A stretch of DNA of 37,935 bases from Desulfuromonadales bacterium. GTDB taxonomy: Bacteria; Desulfobacterota; Desulfuromonadia; Desulfuromonadales; JAGXHI01. A model generated the notes under the pieces. The model had not been told where the DNA came from, searched no databases, and worked only from the letters and a program-made list of their open reading frames with translations. Shown here piece after piece: positions 24,936 through 34,772 of this stretch. The position numbers and the translations under genes were made by a program. Position 1 is the first letter of the stretch, and every line of letters starts with the position of its first letter. The DNA is taken from NCBI GenBank assembly GCA_024636295.1, contig JAGXHI010000027.1, positions 1 to 37,935 of the forward strand, given 5' to 3'.

Positions 24936-27584
24936 CTATTTTTCCAGAAACCCGGAGATCACTCCCGCGGCCTCAGAAAGAGCCCGATCGAGGTTTTCAG
25001 GCTGGTTGCCGCCCGCCTGGGCCAGCTCCGGACGTCCACCTCCTTTTCCGCCTATCACCTCGGCGAGTTTCTGCACGATGCGCCCCGCGTGGAGACGGAC
25101 CGTCAGATCGTCAGTGACCGCCACCAGCAGGGGAACCTTTCCTTCATGGCTTCCTCCAATGACGATCACTCCCGATCCGAGGCGGTCGCGCAGCTGGTCG
25201 GAAAGCTCACGCATTTTTTTGCCGTCCAGATTGTCCTGCCGGGCGATCAGCACCTTCACGCCGCTTATATCCTTCACTTTGTCCAGAAGCTCCCCGGCCT
25301 CTCCGGCCCGCAGCTTGTCCTGGAGGGACTCAAGTGCGCGCTCCAGTTCCCGCTGCCTCTCAAGGAGCCTTTCGACGCGGTGTTCCAGCTGCTGCCGATC
25401 GGTTTTGAGCAGATTCGCCATACGGGTCAGGGCCTCCTCCTGCCGCTGGACAAGGTCCAGGGCCGCGGGTCCCGTGACCGCCTCGATGCGGCGGACTCCG
25501 GCGGCGATCCCGGTTTCCTGGAGGATTTTGAATAATCCAAGGTCTCCGGCCGCATGGCTGTGCGTTCCACCGCAGAGCTCCATGCTGATATCCCCCACTC
25601 GGACGACTCGGACCATTTCTCCGTATTTTTCTCCGAAAAGAGCAGTGGCGCCCGAGGCGAGGGCGGCCTCCGCAGTCGTTTCCTCCGTCTCCACCGGCAT
25701 ATTTGCCCGAATGCGCCGGTTGACTTCCAGCTCCACGCGAGTGACTTCTTCCGGGCTCATGGGGGAAAAATGGGTGAAATCAAAGCGAAGCCGATCGGGA
25801 GTGACAAGCGATCCTGCCTGCTTGACGTGATCGCCCAGAATTTCAACGAGCACAGACTGGAGAAGATGAGTGGCGGTGTGGTTGAGCGCCGTGGCCTGTC
25901 GGGTCGGTTCGTCCACCCGAAGTTCCGCGGGTTCTCCCTTTCGCAGGGCGCCCGAGACCACCCTTCCCAGGTGGACGGTGAAGTCGGGCAGAGGCTTTCG
26001 AGTGTCCGTGACTTCCACCTCGCCGGAGGCGGTTCGGATCAATCCCCTGTCACCTACCTGCCCTCCGGATTCCCCGTAAAAGGGTGTGGCCGCGGTGACG
26101 ATTTCTACCACATCTCCCTGCCGGACTTCATCTGTGGTAGCACCGTCCCGAAGCAGGGCCAGCACCTCACTCTGGCCGAAAAGGGTATGATAGCCGTTGA
26201 ATCCGGTGGGACCCGTTTCCTCCCGGATCCGGCGATAGATCTCCGCCACGGCCTCTTCGCCCGATCCTTTCCAGTGCTGTCTCGCCTGCTGCCGCTGACG
26301 ATCCATGCAGGCCTCGAATCCCGCCTCGTCCAGGGAAATATTTTCCCCGGAGACGATATCGGCGGTAAGGTCCACTGGAAAGCCGTAGGTGTCGTAAAGC
26401 CGGAAAATCACCTCCCCGGGAAGAAGGGATTCACCCCTGCGCCTGAGCTGGGAGATCTCTTCATTGAGGATCCGCAAACCGTTGTCCAGCGTCTGGATGA
26501 ATCGCTCTTCCTCGTTTTTCACCACCTTTACGATATAGCCGGATCTCTCCCTCAGTTCGGGATAGGCCTCGGCCATGGAATCGATAACCCGCTCCGCGGC
26601 TCTGTAGAGGACTGGATGGTCGAATCCGAGCATTTTTGCGTGCCGGGCAGCGCGCCGCATGATCCGCCGCAAGACGTAGCCCCGTCCCTCGTTCGAGGGC
26701 AGCACGCCGTCTCCGGTCAGGAAGGCCGTCGCCCGGGAATGATCGGCGATGACCCGCATGGAAACGTCGGCCTCCGGATTTTCTCCATACTTGCGGCCGG
26801 AGAGTTCCTCTACGCTGGCGATGATCCCGCGCAGCAGATCGCTTTCATAATTGCTGTGCACACCCTGAACCACTGCGGTAATTCGTTCCAGCCCCATGCC
26901 CGTGTCGATGGAAGGGCGGGGGAGGGGATTCAGTGCTCCGTCTGCACTGCGGTCGTACTGCATGAAGACCAGGTTCCAGAGTTCCAGGTATCGGTCGCAG
27001 TCGCACTTCCCGATGCCGCAGTCGGATCCGCAGGACATCTCCTCACCCTGGTCGATAAGAATTTCCGAGCAGGGCCCGCAGGGTCCCGTATCTCCCATGG
27101 ACCAGAAATTGTCCTTTTCCCCCATGCGCACGAGACGTTCCTCGGGAATGCCGATTTCATTCCGCCAGATGGCATAGGCCTCGTCATCCTCCCGGAAAAC
27201 CGTTACCCAGAGCTTTTCGTTCGGAAGGCCCATTTCCCCGGTGAGAAACTCCCAGCCGAATTCGATCGCCTCTTTCTTGAAATAGTCGCCGAAAGAGAAA
27301 TTGCCCAGCATTTCGAAAAAAGTATGGTGCCGCGCAGTGCGCCCCACATTTTCCAGGTCGTTGTGCTTGCCCCCCGCCCGGACGCATTTCTGAGCCGAGG
27401 CGGCACGGATGTAGTCCCTTTTTTCGCGCCCCAGGAAAACATCCTTGAACTGGTTCATTCCTGCATTGGTGAACAGCAGCGTCGGATCCTTCTGAGGGAC
27501 CAGGGGCGAGGAGGGAACAACTGTATGCCCCCGTTTTTCGAAGTAGAGCAGAAATCGAGCGCGGATCTGGTTACCGGTGAGCAT
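24936..27584 (-). CDS. alaS: Alanyl-tRNA synthetase
   Basis: AlaRS charges tRNA-Ala and edits mischarged Ser/Gly. The class II catalytic domain opens with [20 protein letters not shown] and contains [14 protein letters not shown] (about 35-48) and [25 protein letters not shown]. The editing domain carries zinc ligands H569 and H573 in HTATHLL and C671 and H675 in CGGTH. The C-Ala domain has [15 protein letters not shown] near 845-859. A cysteine cluster C185, C189, C194 and C196 lies in the catalytic half, as in many bacterial AlaRS. I take ATG 27584 (882 residues), the start nearest the family pattern; ATG at 27602 or 27623 is possible. It overlaps the recX stop by 14 bases. Confidence 0.98.
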   Translation of the reverse strand: MLTGNQIRARFLLYFEKRGHTVVPSSPLVPQKDPTLLFTNAGMNQFKDVFLGREKRDYIRAASAQKCVRAGGKHNDLENVGRTARHHTFFEMLGNFSFGDYFKKEAIEFGWEFLTGEMGLPNEKLWVTVFREDDEAYAIWRNEIGIPEERLVRMGEKDNFWSMGDTGPCGPCSEILIDQGEEMSCGSDCGIGKCDCDRYLELWNLVFMQYDRSADGALNPLPRPSIDTGMGLERITAVVQGVHSNYESDLLRGIIASVEELSGRKYGENPEADVSMRVIADHSRATAFLTGDGVLPSNEGRGYVLRRIMRRAARHAKMLGFDHPVLYRAAERVIDSMAEAYPELRERSGYIVKVVKNEEERFIQTLDNGLRILNEEISQLRRRGESLLPGEVIFRLYDTYGFPVDLTADIVSGENISLDEAGFEACMDRQRQQARQHWKGSGEEAVAEIYRRIREETGPTGFNGYHTLFGQSEVLALLRDGATTDEVRQGDVVEIVTAATPFYGESGGQVGDRGLIRTASGEVEVTDTRKPLPDFTVHLGRVVSGALRKGEPAELRVDEPTRQATALNHTATHLLQSVLVEILGDHVKQAGSLVTPDRLRFDFTHFSPMSPEEVTRVELEVNRRIRANMPVETEETTAEAALASGATALFGEKYGEMVRVVRVGDISMELCGGTHSHAAGDLGLFKILQETGIAAGVRRIEAVTGPAALDLVQRQEEALTRMANLLKTDRQQLEHRVERLLERQRELERALESLQDKLRAGEAGELLDKVKDISGVKVLIARQDNLDGKKMRELSDQLRDRLGSGVIVIGGSHEGKVPLLVAVTDDLTVRLHAGRIVQKLAEVIGGKGGGRPELAQAGGNQPENLDRALSEAAGVISGFLEK

Positions 27585-28056
27585 GGCTTGTTTCGTCGGC
27601 ATCTTGGTCTCTGAAATAGGCAAAAATCATGTCCAGGGGAAAACCCCGGCGCTGAAAGAACTGAATCACCCGGCGCTTTTCCTTTGGGTCGGCGCCGTCA
27701 TACCGAAAGTGGGGGAACCGTTTTGCCGCCAGGTCCTTCAGGACCTCTTCCGGGTTGAATTCGTCCTCCGCCTCCATAACGGCGGTCAGGGCGGTTTCCT
27801 CGGCTATGCCGCGTCCCTTGAGGTCCATCAGTACACGCGACCCCACCGCCTTTCCGTAGCGCAGAAGATAACGCGCCCGCTCTGCGGCGAAACGGACATC
27901 ATCCAGGTATCCGAGCTCCCGGCAGCGCTGAAGGGCTTTTTCGGTGTCTTTTTCGGCAAATCCCTTCCGATGCAGCTTTTCCTTTAATTCTGCTTCGCTC
28001 CGTCCGTGATGCGCAAGCAGACGCAGGGCCGTGCCGTAGGCTTCAGAAGCGGTCAA
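27571..28056 (-). CDS. recX: Regulatory protein RecX
   Basis: RecX binds RecA filaments and limits their extension and ATPase activity. The protein has 161 residues and is mostly helical and charged, built of three-helix repeats. Telltale segments are [24 protein letters not shown] (10-33, both blocks contiguous in the protein), [10 protein letters not shown] and KGRGI. Near the end, [17 protein letters not shown] matches the final RecX repeat. It appears to start at TTG (28056), inside the end of pilT in another frame, with AGGAGG about twelve bases upstream. Its stop overlaps alaS. It lies two genes downstream of recA. Confidence 0.92.
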   Translation of the reverse strand: MTASEAYGTALRLLAHHGRSEAELKEKLHRKGFAEKDTEKALQRCRELGYLDDVRFAAERARYLLRYGKAVGSRVLMDLKGRGIAEETALTAVMEAEDEFNPEEVLKDLAAKRFPHFRYDGADPKEKRRVIQFFQRRGFPLDMIFAYFRDQDADETSHAHR

Positions 28057-29206
28057 CTTGGAAGGACTCCTCCTTTGTTTCCACCTCTTCCTCCTCGGCG
28101 CCCCCTTCGAAGTTATCCCAGGAGAGATCCGAGGTGGAGGAGACGCCGGACATCTTAAGCCTGAAGTCGTCCGGGTTTGAACTCTGGCGAAGGGCCTCCT
28201 CCATGGTGATGAGCTTTCGCTTGAGCAGGTTCATCAGGGACTGATCGAAAGTCTGCATGCCGTAGGAGACGTACCCCTGCTGAATGGAATCCCGAAGAAG
28301 CCGCGTCTTTTCCTTATCCTCGATCAGCTCGCGGGTGCGGGCGGTGGATACCATCACCTCAACGGCCGGAACGCGATCTCCCCCATCGGCTCGAGGGACC
28401 AGCCTCTGGGATATCACGGCCCGGAGCACCCCCGTCAACTGAGAACGGATCTGCCGCTGGTGGTGGGGCGGAAAGACCGAAACGATCCGATTGATCGATT
28501 CAGTGGCGTCTATGGTGTGAAGAGTGGACAGCACCAGGTGTCCTGTTTCAGCCGCATGCAGCGCCGTCTCAATGGTCTCCAGGTCCCGCATCTCCCCTAC
28601 AAGGATGACGTCCGGATCCTGGCGAAGCGCGCTTTTGAGGGCGACCGTATAATTGTCCGTGTCCGCTCCCACCTCCCGCTGATTGATAATGCTTTTCCTG
28701 TCCCGATGCAGGTACTCGATCGGATCCTCGATGGTGACTACGTGGGAAGTGCAATGCGTATTGATGTAATCGATGATCGCCGCAAGGGTTGTCGATTTGC
28801 CCGAGCCGGTGGCACCGGTCACCAGAACCAGGCCTCGTGGTTCCATGGCGATTTTTTTGATGACCGGAGGAAGGTGCAGCTCCTCAAGTCCTTTGATTTC
28901 AATGGGGATGACCCGAAAGACCAGCGTGAGCGAGCCCCGCTGGAGGAAAATGTTGACGCGAAACCGCCCCATTCCCGGAACGCCGTAGGCCAGATCGATC
29001 TCATGAGACTGCTCGAATCGTTCCTTCTGGCGCGCGTCCATGATGTTGTCCGCGATCCTCCGGGTGGTCTCGGGCGTGATGCGCGGCGCCTTGGGAAGCG
29101 GCTTCAGGGCGCCGTTGATTCGGTAAATGGGCGGCAGTCCGGCTTTGATGTGGATGTCGGAAGCCTTGGCCTTGAGCGCCACGCCGAGAATTTCATTCAA
29201 ATCCAT
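28043..29206 (-). CDS. pilT: Type IV pilus retraction ATPase PilT
   Basis: PilT is the hexameric cytoplasmic motor that depolymerises type IV pili, driving twitching motility and often DNA uptake. Features seen are KASDIHIKAG at 14-23, Walker A GATGSGKST at 131-139, the Asp box VTIEDPIEYLH at 157-167, Walker B ILVGEMRD at 201-208 and the His box HAAETGHLVLSTLHT at 217-231. The C-terminal AIRNLIRE-type segment of classical PilT is replaced by a related STARTRELIED (287-297). An acidic tail rich in E follows residue 365. The length of 387 residues is slightly above the usual ~345-370 owing to that tail. It follows recA by 40 bases. The symbol could also be a PilT paralogue (PilU-like). Confidence 0.93.
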   Translation of the reverse strand: MDLNEILGVALKAKASDIHIKAGLPPIYRINGALKPLPKAPRITPETTRRIADNIMDARQKERFEQSHEIDLAYGVPGMGRFRVNIFLQRGSLTLVFRVIPIEIKGLEELHLPPVIKKIAMEPRGLVLVTGATGSGKSTTLAAIIDYINTHCTSHVVTIEDPIEYLHRDRKSIINQREVGADTDNYTVALKSALRQDPDVILVGEMRDLETIETALHAAETGHLVLSTLHTIDATESINRIVSVFPPHHQRQIRSQLTGVLRAVISQRLVPRADGGDRVPAVEVMVSTARTRELIEDKEKTRLLRDSIQQGYVSYGMQTFDQSLMNLLKRKLITMEEALRQSSNPDDFRLKMSGVSSTSDLSWDNFEGGAEEEEVETKEESFQVDRF

Positions 29207-29246
29207 CCAGGTGTCCCGTCTTGTCGGTATATGGGTGAAAAAAGTT

Positions 29247-30275
29247 TTATTGACCTTCCGCGGCTGCGGCTTTTTCTGGGGGGTGCAGGCCGAAATGCTC
29301 TAGAAGTCTGCTTTCGATTGCCTGTGCGGTTTCGGCATGTTCGCGCAGGAACTGCTTGGCGTTCTCCCGCCCCTGGCCGATGCGCTCCCCGTTGTAGGAA
29401 TACCAGGCACCGCTTTTTTCCACAATGCCGCTGTCCGCGCCCAGATCGACGATATCACCTTCCCGGGAGATTCCGGTGCCGTACATGATGTCGAATTCAG
29501 CTTCTTTGAAGGGCGGCGCCACCTTGTTTTTGACCACCTTGACCCGGGTGCGGCCGCCGATCACGTCCTGCCCCTGTTTCAGGGCGGCGATTTTCCGGAT
29601 GTCCATGCGTACCGAGCTGTAGAACTTGAGGGCGTTGCCCCCCGTGGTGGTCTCGGGATTTCCGAACATCACCCCGATCTTCATGCGGATCTGGTTGATG
29701 AAAATCACGCAGCAGTTCGATTTGCTGATGGTGCCCGTCAGTTTGCGCAGGGCCTGGGACATGAGACGTGCCTGCAGCCCCATGTGGCTGTCGCCCATCT
29801 CCCCTTCGATCTCGGCCCGCGGAACCAGAGCCGCCACTGAATCGACCACCAGCACGTCGATGGCGCCGCTTCGCACCAGCACCTCCGTGATCTCCAGAGC
29901 TTGCTCGCCCGTGTCAGGCTGTGATACCAGCAGATCGTCGGTCCTGACGCCCAGTTTGCGGGCGTAATGGATGTCCAGAGCGTGCTCGGCATCCACGAAG
30001 GCGGCAATCCCTCCCCTTTTCTGGGCCTCCGAAACAATGTGCAGGGCCAGGGTCGTTTTGCCGGAAGATTCCGGGCCGAAGATCTCGATGACCCGGCCCT
30101 TGGGCACGCCGCCCACGCCGAGGGCGATATCCAGGCTCAGCGACCCGGTGGAGATGGACTGTATGTCCGGGAGTACGGCATCCTCTCCCAGGCGCATGAT
30201 GCTGCCCTTGCCGAATTGTTTTTCGATCTGACCCATGGCCAGATCGATGGCTCGATCGCGATTGCTGTCCGCCAT
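29247..30275 (-). CDS. recA: Recombinase RecA
   Basis: RecA forms filaments on single-stranded DNA for homologous strand exchange and triggers the SOS response. The ORF beginning at ATG 30275 gives 342 residues. Walker A GPESSGKT is at 67-74, the [11 protein letters not shown] loop at 91-101, and Walker B VLVVDS at 141-146. DNA-binding loop L1 is near [16 protein letters not shown] (155-170) and [27 protein letters not shown] at 192-218 covers L2. AGAGGA lies six bases before the ATG. The frame is open to 30428 but that extension is not RecA-like. I see no obvious LexA box just upstream. Because thpR ends 35 bases before, recA is probably read from a promoter further up the operon. Confidence 0.98.
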   Translation of the reverse strand: MADSNRDRAIDLAMGQIEKQFGKGSIMRLGEDAVLPDIQSISTGSLSLDIALGVGGVPKGRVIEIFGPESSGKTTLALHIVSEAQKRGGIAAFVDAEHALDIHYARKLGVRTDDLLVSQPDTGEQALEITEVLVRSGAIDVLVVDSVAALVPRAEIEGEMGDSHMGLQARLMSQALRKLTGTISKSNCCVIFINQIRMKIGVMFGNPETTTGGNALKFYSSVRMDIRKIAALKQGQDVIGGRTRVKVVKNKVAPPFKEAEFDIMYGTGISREGDIVDLGADSGIVEKSGAWYSYNGERIGQGRENAKQFLREHAETAQAIESRLLEHFGLHPPEKAAAAEGQ

Positions 30276-30309
30276 AAGAGTTCCTCTCCCCCTCTGTGGA
30301 TTTATTGTA

Positions 30310-30909
30310 TCAATTCCGGTTTGCCGTTTCGGAGGAGGGATCCTCCGGAGGGCTTCCGTCGAGATGAACGACCTTCCGGGCAAGATGGATGGCGCCACCT
30401 CGCTCCAGGCGACTTTCGAAAAGAACAAGCCTGTCGATCAACAAAGAGCCGCAGGCCCGGTTCCTGAAATTTTCCGGCACCCGAAGCGCGGTGGATCGCT
30501 GGCGCCGACGGCCGAGAGTCAGGTGCGGCGAAAAAGGACGATCTTCGGGTGGAAACCCGATTGTTTCCAGTTCCCGTTCCAGCAGGACATGAAGATTTTT
30601 CAGGAGGGGCTCCTCCCTGATCCCGAGCCAGATCACCCGCGGGCGGGTCAGGGAAGGAAATGCGCCGACACCGCTGATTTCCACCTCGAAAGGCGGGTGA
30701 GAATGACCTACGGATAGCATAATTTCCCCTATTCTATCAAGAGATTCTTCGGGGATGTCTCCGAAAAACCGGAGGGTGAGATGGATGGATTCGGAGCGGA
30801 CCCAGCGAATGCCGGGCAGCAGATCGGCCAGTTCTTCTCCAATGCGTCGGACTTCGACAATCAGGGACTCGGTCAGGGGAATGGCCAGAAAGGATCTAAC
30901 TTCTCCCAT
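30310..30909 (-). CDS. thpR: RNA 2',3'-cyclic phosphodiesterase (2H family)
   Basis: ThpR (formerly LigT) belongs to the 2H phosphoesterase superfamily and opens 2',3'-cyclic phosphate ends of RNA; some members ligate tRNA halves in vitro. Two catalytic HxT motifs are visible: H43-LTL and H129-LTL. The N-terminal RSFLAIPL at 5-12 is typical. The ATG at 30909 has GGGAG seven bases upstream and gives 199 residues; the longer frame to 30984 overlaps cinA and is rejected. It sits between cinA (26-base gap) and recA. Confidence 0.92.
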   Translation of the reverse strand: MGEVRSFLAIPLTESLIVEVRRIGEELADLLPGIRWVRSESIHLTLRFFGDIPEESLDRIGEIMLSVGHSHPPFEVEISGVGAFPSLTRPRVIWLGIREEPLLKNLHVLLERELETIGFPPEDRPFSPHLTLGRRRQRSTALRVPENFRNRACGSLLIDRLVLFESRLERGGAIHLARKVVHLDGSPPEDPSSETANRN

Positions 30910-30935
30910 GTGCGATCTCCCAGAAGTACGGCAAA

Positions 30936-32189
30936 TTATTCCGGCTCGGCAGGAGGAAGGGCCCCCAGATACCGACGCAGCCATTCCAGGGCCATGGTGG
31001 CCGCAAGAAGCCGCACCTTTTCACGATCTCCCGGAAAGCGATATCCCTGGACTTTTTCTTCCGTCTCCGAGGCAAGAGCAATGAATACGGTTCCCACCGG
31101 CTTTTCCGGAGTTCCCCCTTCGGGGCCTGCGATGCCGGTGATCGACAGGCCCAGGTCGGTTCCCGCCGCCCTGCGGATTCCCCGGGCCATGGCCAGCGCG
31201 CACGGCCGGCTTACAGCGCCGTCCTTATCCAGCACCTCTCCGGGGACGGCGAGCCAGTCCCTTTTTGCCGAATTGGCGTAAGTCACCGCGGCCCGTTCGA
31301 GAAAAGCGGACGCGCCGGGAAGATCGGTAAGCCGCTTGGCGACCAGGCCTCCGGTGCACGATTCGGCCAGGGCGAGGGTGCGCCCTGTCCGATGGAACAT
31401 GCGGGCGACCGTTTCCTCCGGGGTGTCCCGGCCGACGGCGATCAGAAAGTTTCCCAGGATCTTTCGGACCGTTTCTTCGGCCGGGGCAAGAAGGGAGCCG
31501 GCCTCCTGTCCCTGGGCCCTGAGTTTAACGAGGACCAGGGGAAATTCGACCCCGAACGCGAGATGCACCCCCTCCGGAAGGGTTGCGGATTCGAGAAGCT
31601 CCTCGACTTTCGGTTCGGAGAGGCCGAAGATTTTGAATACTTTTTCCTGCTGTGGAAAATCGACGCCGCTCCGTTCCCTGAGGCGAGGAATGACAGAGGC
31701 CTCCAGCATAGCCTCCATCTCGTCGGGGACTCCGGGGAGAAAAAAGAACCCCTTCCCCTGGTGGCTCAGATAAAAGCCGGGTGCCGTTCCCCTGGAATTG
31801 GGGAGTACCTGCACCTTCTGCGGCAGGAGCGCCTGTTTTTCATTGCGGGGGTGCATCGGGCGACCCAGTTTTTGAAAATGCTCCCCGATCTGGCGCAGCG
31901 CCTCTTCGTTGAGGGTAAGCCTTCTCTTGAAAACCCGGGCGGCAACCCGTGCGGTCAGGTCGTCGGACGTCGGGCCGAGTCCGCCGGTCACGATAACCGC
32001 ATCCCGCCTCCGTCCCAGATCCTCCAGGGCTTCCTCGATATCCGCCTCCACATCGCCTACCGTCAGGGATTCCCGGATCCGATAGCCGTGTGCGCCGAGA
32101 ATTCTACCGATCGCAGCCGTGTTCGTATCCGCTTGCTCACCTTCGAGCAATTCGCTGCCCACCGTCAATATCGCTATTTTCAACCGCAT
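30936..32189 (-). CDS. cinA: CinA family protein (MoCF domain plus nicotinamide-nucleotide amidase domain)
   Basis: A full-length two-domain CinA of 417 residues. The N-terminal MoCF/COG1058 domain starts RLKIAILTVGSELLEGE and has TGGLGPTSDDLT at 68-79; in studied members it hydrolyses ADP-ribose. FFFLPGVPDEMEAM is at 148-161. The C-terminal PncC-type domain has LAESCTGGLVAKRL at 274-287 and ITGIAGPEGGT at 350-360, and converts nicotinamide mononucleotide to nicotinate mononucleotide. Together the two recycle pyridine nucleotides; the name comes from competence induction in Gram-positives. The ATG at 32189 is preferred over a GTG nine bases upstream. It follows pgpA closely. Confidence 0.95.
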   Translation of the reverse strand: MRLKIAILTVGSELLEGEQADTNTAAIGRILGAHGYRIRESLTVGDVEADIEEALEDLGRRRDAVIVTGGLGPTSDDLTARVAARVFKRRLTLNEEALRQIGEHFQKLGRPMHPRNEKQALLPQKVQVLPNSRGTAPGFYLSHQGKGFFFLPGVPDEMEAMLEASVIPRLRERSGVDFPQQEKVFKIFGLSEPKVEELLESATLPEGVHLAFGVEFPLVLVKLRAQGQEAGSLLAPAEETVRKILGNFLIAVGRDTPEETVARMFHRTGRTLALAESCTGGLVAKRLTDLPGASAFLERAAVTYANSAKRDWLAVPGEVLDKDGAVSRPCALAMARGIRRAAGTDLGLSITGIAGPEGGTPEKPVGTVFIALASETEEKVQGYRFPGDREKVRLLAATMALEWLRRYLGALPPAEPE

Positions 32190-32201
32190 GGATGTCACCC
32201 G

Positions 32202-32672
32202 TCAGACGAAATAAAGAATGAGGCGCAGCACCATCGCCCCGTAAAATCCTGCAACGACGTCATCCATGACCACGCCAACGCCGTTTTTCATTCTCCTGTC
32301 GAACCAGGAGGCAGGGAAGACCTTTATGATATCGAAGATCCGGAAGAGAAGGAAACCCCCGATTGCCGATCCCCAGGAGAAAGGGAGAAAAGCGACGGTG
32401 ACGAGATAACCCACAAGTTCGTCAATGACGATCCGACCGTCATCCGCCACTCCGTAGAGACGGCCTGCCCGGTCCGCCACCCAGAAAGAAAGCGCCAGCA
32501 GGGCCAGCCAGCCCAAAATATAGGCTGAGGGAGAAAGGCGGGAAACCAGGAAGAAAACCGGGATTCCCGCCAGCGTTCCCACCGTTCCCGGAACCACGGG
32601 AGCGTATCCGAGTCCGCCGTTGCTGGCCAGAAGGAGAACCAGCCAGCGGCTCTTATTCGCCCCCGCCACCAC
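32202..32672 (-). CDS. pgpA: Phosphatidylglycerophosphatase A
   Basis: PgpA dephosphorylates phosphatidylglycerophosphate to phosphatidylglycerol in the inner membrane. The 156-residue protein shows GYAPVVPGTVGTLAGIP at 22-38, the acidic DDGRIVIDELVGYLV at 77-91, and DIIKVFPASWFDRR followed by KNGVGVVMDDVVAG at about 114-142, all family signatures carrying the metal-binding aspartates. Four hydrophobic stretches are visible. It starts at GTG (32672) or the GTG three bases on, with AGGAG just upstream, and overlaps the end of larC by 20 bases. Confidence 0.94.
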   Translation of the reverse strand: MVAGANKSRWLVLLLASNGGLGYAPVVPGTVGTLAGIPVFFLVSRLSPSAYILGWLALLALSFWVADRAGRLYGVADDGRIVIDELVGYLVTVAFLPFSWGSAIGGFLLFRIFDIIKVFPASWFDRRMKNGVGVVMDDVVAGFYGAMVLRLILYFV

Positions 32673-33849
32673 CTTCTCCTTCCAGAAGCGGATCGGCGGC
32701 GCGCTCTACCAGACGATAAACCTCCGGCAGGGGAAGAGCATTCGCCGACGCAAGGGATCGGCAGCTTTCGAATTCAGGCGTGACGCGCACCGGTTTGCCC
32801 TCGTCGAAGAGCAGCTTGACCCGAGCCTCTCCCAGGGGGGTCCGGACGGTGCGCTCCTCCCGCCGAAGTTTAAAACGCCAGGTTTCGAAGTGGCGGACTC
32901 CGATGGCGCTGCTTTCCCTCAGCAGCATCTTCGCCAGGGCCGCGGATTTCCCCGGCGGACAGACCACCGTGATCCCCACCCCCGGACGGTTCTTCTTCAT
33001 CTGCAGAGGCGAGCAGGCCGCATCGAGAGCGCCCTTCTCCAGAAGCCGCTCCATAAGGGCGCCGATCCATTCGGGATTGGCGTCATCCAGGTGGGTCTCC
33101 AGCACGGTGACCCGGTCCTGTTCCGGATTCCAGCTCTCCGTTTTGCCCAGAAGTCCCCGAAGCAGGTTGGGACGGTCGGCCAGTTTTCGCTCGCCCGCCC
33201 CGTAGCCCACCTTCTCCAGGGTCATGGCAGGCAGAGAGGCGAAGCGGGCGATCTCCGCCGCAATAGCCGCCCCCGTGGGGGTGACCAGTTCTCGGTCGCA
33301 CCGTGCGTCTTCCAGAGGAACGCCTCTCAGGATCTCCAGGGTCGCCGGGGCGGGAAGAGGAAAAGGACCGTGGGAGGTTTTCACCATTCCCCGGGAGCAG
33401 GGAAGGGGGGCGCAGACCACGTCCGCCGGTCCGAGGCGGTGAAGCCCGGAAGCCGCGCCGACGATGTCCACAATGGAATCGACGGCGCCAACCTCGTGGA
33501 AATGGACCTTCTCCAGGGGGGCGCCGTGGACCGTCGCTTCGGCGACGCCGATGCGGCGGAAAATGCGCCGGGCCAGGTCACGGACCGGCGCTTTGAGGTC
33601 GCTGTCTCTCAGCATGCCGTCGATATCCGCCCAGTTGCGTGATTTCGCCGGACCTTCGAGAAGAACATCCACTTTTGTGCCGGTAATCCCCATCCGTTTT
33701 TCTTTCCGGCTTTCCAGTCGCCATCCGGGGACCGGAAGGGTGCGCAGGTCAGCTTCGATGTCTTCGAGCGAAACGCCAAGATCTACCAGCAGGCCGAGAA
33801 ACATGTCTCCGGAGATGCCGGAGAAGGTATCGAGATAAAGAATGTTCAC
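32653..33849 (-). CDS. larC: Nickel-pincer cofactor biosynthesis protein LarC
   Basis: LarC is a CTP-dependent nickel cyclometallase that inserts Ni into the pyridinium bis-thiocarboxylate to finish the nickel-pincer cofactor of lactate racemase (LarA) and relatives. The start DTFSGISGDMFLG is at 7-19, VHFHEVGAVDSIVDIVGA at 115-132, and the C-terminal half has LETHLDDANPEWIGALMERLL. It is a single continuous 398-residue frame, unlike Lactobacillus plantarum where larC is split and joined by frameshifting. A glycine/glutamate-rich tail ends it. The ATG overlaps the larB stop. larA and larE are not in the window. Confidence 0.95.
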   Translation of the reverse strand: MNILYLDTFSGISGDMFLGLLVDLGVSLEDIEADLRTLPVPGWRLESRKEKRMGITGTKVDVLLEGPAKSRNWADIDGMLRDSDLKAPVRDLARRIFRRIGVAEATVHGAPLEKVHFHEVGAVDSIVDIVGAASGLHRLGPADVVCAPLPCSRGMVKTSHGPFPLPAPATLEILRGVPLEDARCDRELVTPTGAAIAAEIARFASLPAMTLEKVGYGAGERKLADRPNLLRGLLGKTESWNPEQDRVTVLETHLDDANPEWIGALMERLLEKGALDAACSPLQMKKNRPGVGITVVCPPGKSAALAKMLLRESSAIGVRHFETWRFKLRREERTVRTPLGEARVKLLFDEGKPVRVTPEFESCRSLASANALPLPEVYRLVERAADPLLEGEGGGGGE

Positions 33850-34607
33850 CGTTTGTCTCTTTCCATCTGATTGATACGGGTGGCGGCAATGGCGGCGCCG
33901 AATCCGTTGTCGATATTGACCACCGTCACCCCGCCGGCGCAGGAATTGAGCATCCCGAGCAGCGCCGCGAGGCCGCCGAAGGCGGCCCCGTATCCGACGG
34001 AGGTGGGGACGGCGATGACCGGAACCGGCACCAGCCCGCCGATCACCGAAGGAAGGGCGCCTTCCATGCCGGCCACGACGATGATAACAGTGGCCGATCG
34101 CAGTTTTTCGGAATTGGCGAAAAGTCTGTGAATGCCGGCGACGCCGACGTCCGTCAGCTCCTCCACCTCGTTGCCCATCATGCGGGCGGTAACCGTCGCT
34201 TCACGGGCCACCGGGAGATCGGAAGTCCCCGCGCAGACCACCAGGACCCGGCCCGGGCGCGCCTCGATCGGCTTCTGGACTAGAGTGAACGTGCGGGCAT
34301 CGCCGCTATAAGTTCCCGCGGGAAAAGCAGAAAGAAGAATGTCGGCTTTTTCACGGGAGAGGCGGGTTACCAGGACGTTGCTCTTGCGTTGGGCCATTTT
34401 CGCCACAATCGCAAGTACCTGGTCGGCGGTTTTGCTTTCCCCCAGAATCACCTCCGGGACGCCCTGCCGCAATTCCCGATGATGATCGATCAAGGCGACG
34501 CCGATATCCTCGAAGGGCAGGTCGGTCAGACGCGTCAGACCTTCCTCTACGGAGAGTTTTCCGTCGCGCAGGGATTCCAGTGTACGTTTCAGCTCGTCCG
34601 GATTCAT
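33846..34607 (-). CDS. larB: Nickel-pincer cofactor biosynthesis protein LarB
   Basis: LarB carboxylates and hydrolyses nicotinic acid adenine dinucleotide to give pyridinium-3,5-biscarboxylic acid mononucleotide, the first step of nickel-pincer cofactor synthesis. The 253-residue protein has a variable N-terminal helical part and a C-terminal PurE-like domain. The domain shows VVCAGTSDLPVAREA (about 123-137), DVGVAGIHRL, VAGMEGALPSVIGGL, and a closing VPTSVGYGAAFGG and NSCAGGVTVVNIDNGFGAA. GGGAT lies about seven bases before the ATG. It is the first gene of the nine-gene run that ends with alaS. Confidence 0.95.
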   Translation of the reverse strand: MNPDELKRTLESLRDGKLSVEEGLTRLTDLPFEDIGVALIDHHRELRQGVPEVILGESKTADQVLAIVAKMAQRKSNVLVTRLSREKADILLSAFPAGTYSGDARTFTLVQKPIEARPGRVLVVCAGTSDLPVAREATVTARMMGNEVEELTDVGVAGIHRLFANSEKLRSATVIIVVAGMEGALPSVIGGLVPVPVIAVPTSVGYGAAFGGLAALLGMLNSCAGGVTVVNIDNGFGAAIAATRINQMERDKR

Positions 34608-34629
34608 GAAGATATCCCATCTCTGATTT

Positions 34630-34643
34630 TTTCGAATTCGAAA
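34630..34643. promoter_or_regulatory. 14-base perfect palindrome at the larB promoter (candidate operator)
   Basis: TTTCGAATTCGAAA is a perfect 14-base palindrome. It lies directly downstream of a candidate extended -10 (34643-34651) and would cover the transcription start, as repressor operators often do. The regulator is unknown. Confidence 0.4.
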
Positions 34644-34671
34644 GCATAGCAGGGAATCCAGGCTTTTTAAA
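34643..34671 (-). promoter_or_regulatory. Candidate extended -10 promoter for larB operon
   Basis: On the minus strand TGCTATGCT (complement of 34643-34651) has the TGn extension and four of six -10 bases. TTTAAA (complement of 34666-34671) lies 17 bases upstream as a weak -35. Transcription would begin near 34636, 29 bases before the larB ATG. Confidence 0.35.
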
Positions 34672-34772
34672 GCCTTATCGTTCCGGAGGCGAAGTCGATT
34701 TGAAAAGCGCGGATTTGTCGAATCGAAGCGTGAATGTCTGTCGGGAAATGCCCGTTCGGAGCGCTCTGTCGG

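Noticed and set aside
25554..27614. 686-residue open frame on the plus strand
   Set aside because: It lies wholly antisense to alaS, has no ribosome site and shows no family motif; long antisense frames are expected in GC-rich genes.
30276..30309. SOS (LexA) box before recA
   Set aside because: The 34-base gap to thpR contains no palindromic box that I could recognise.
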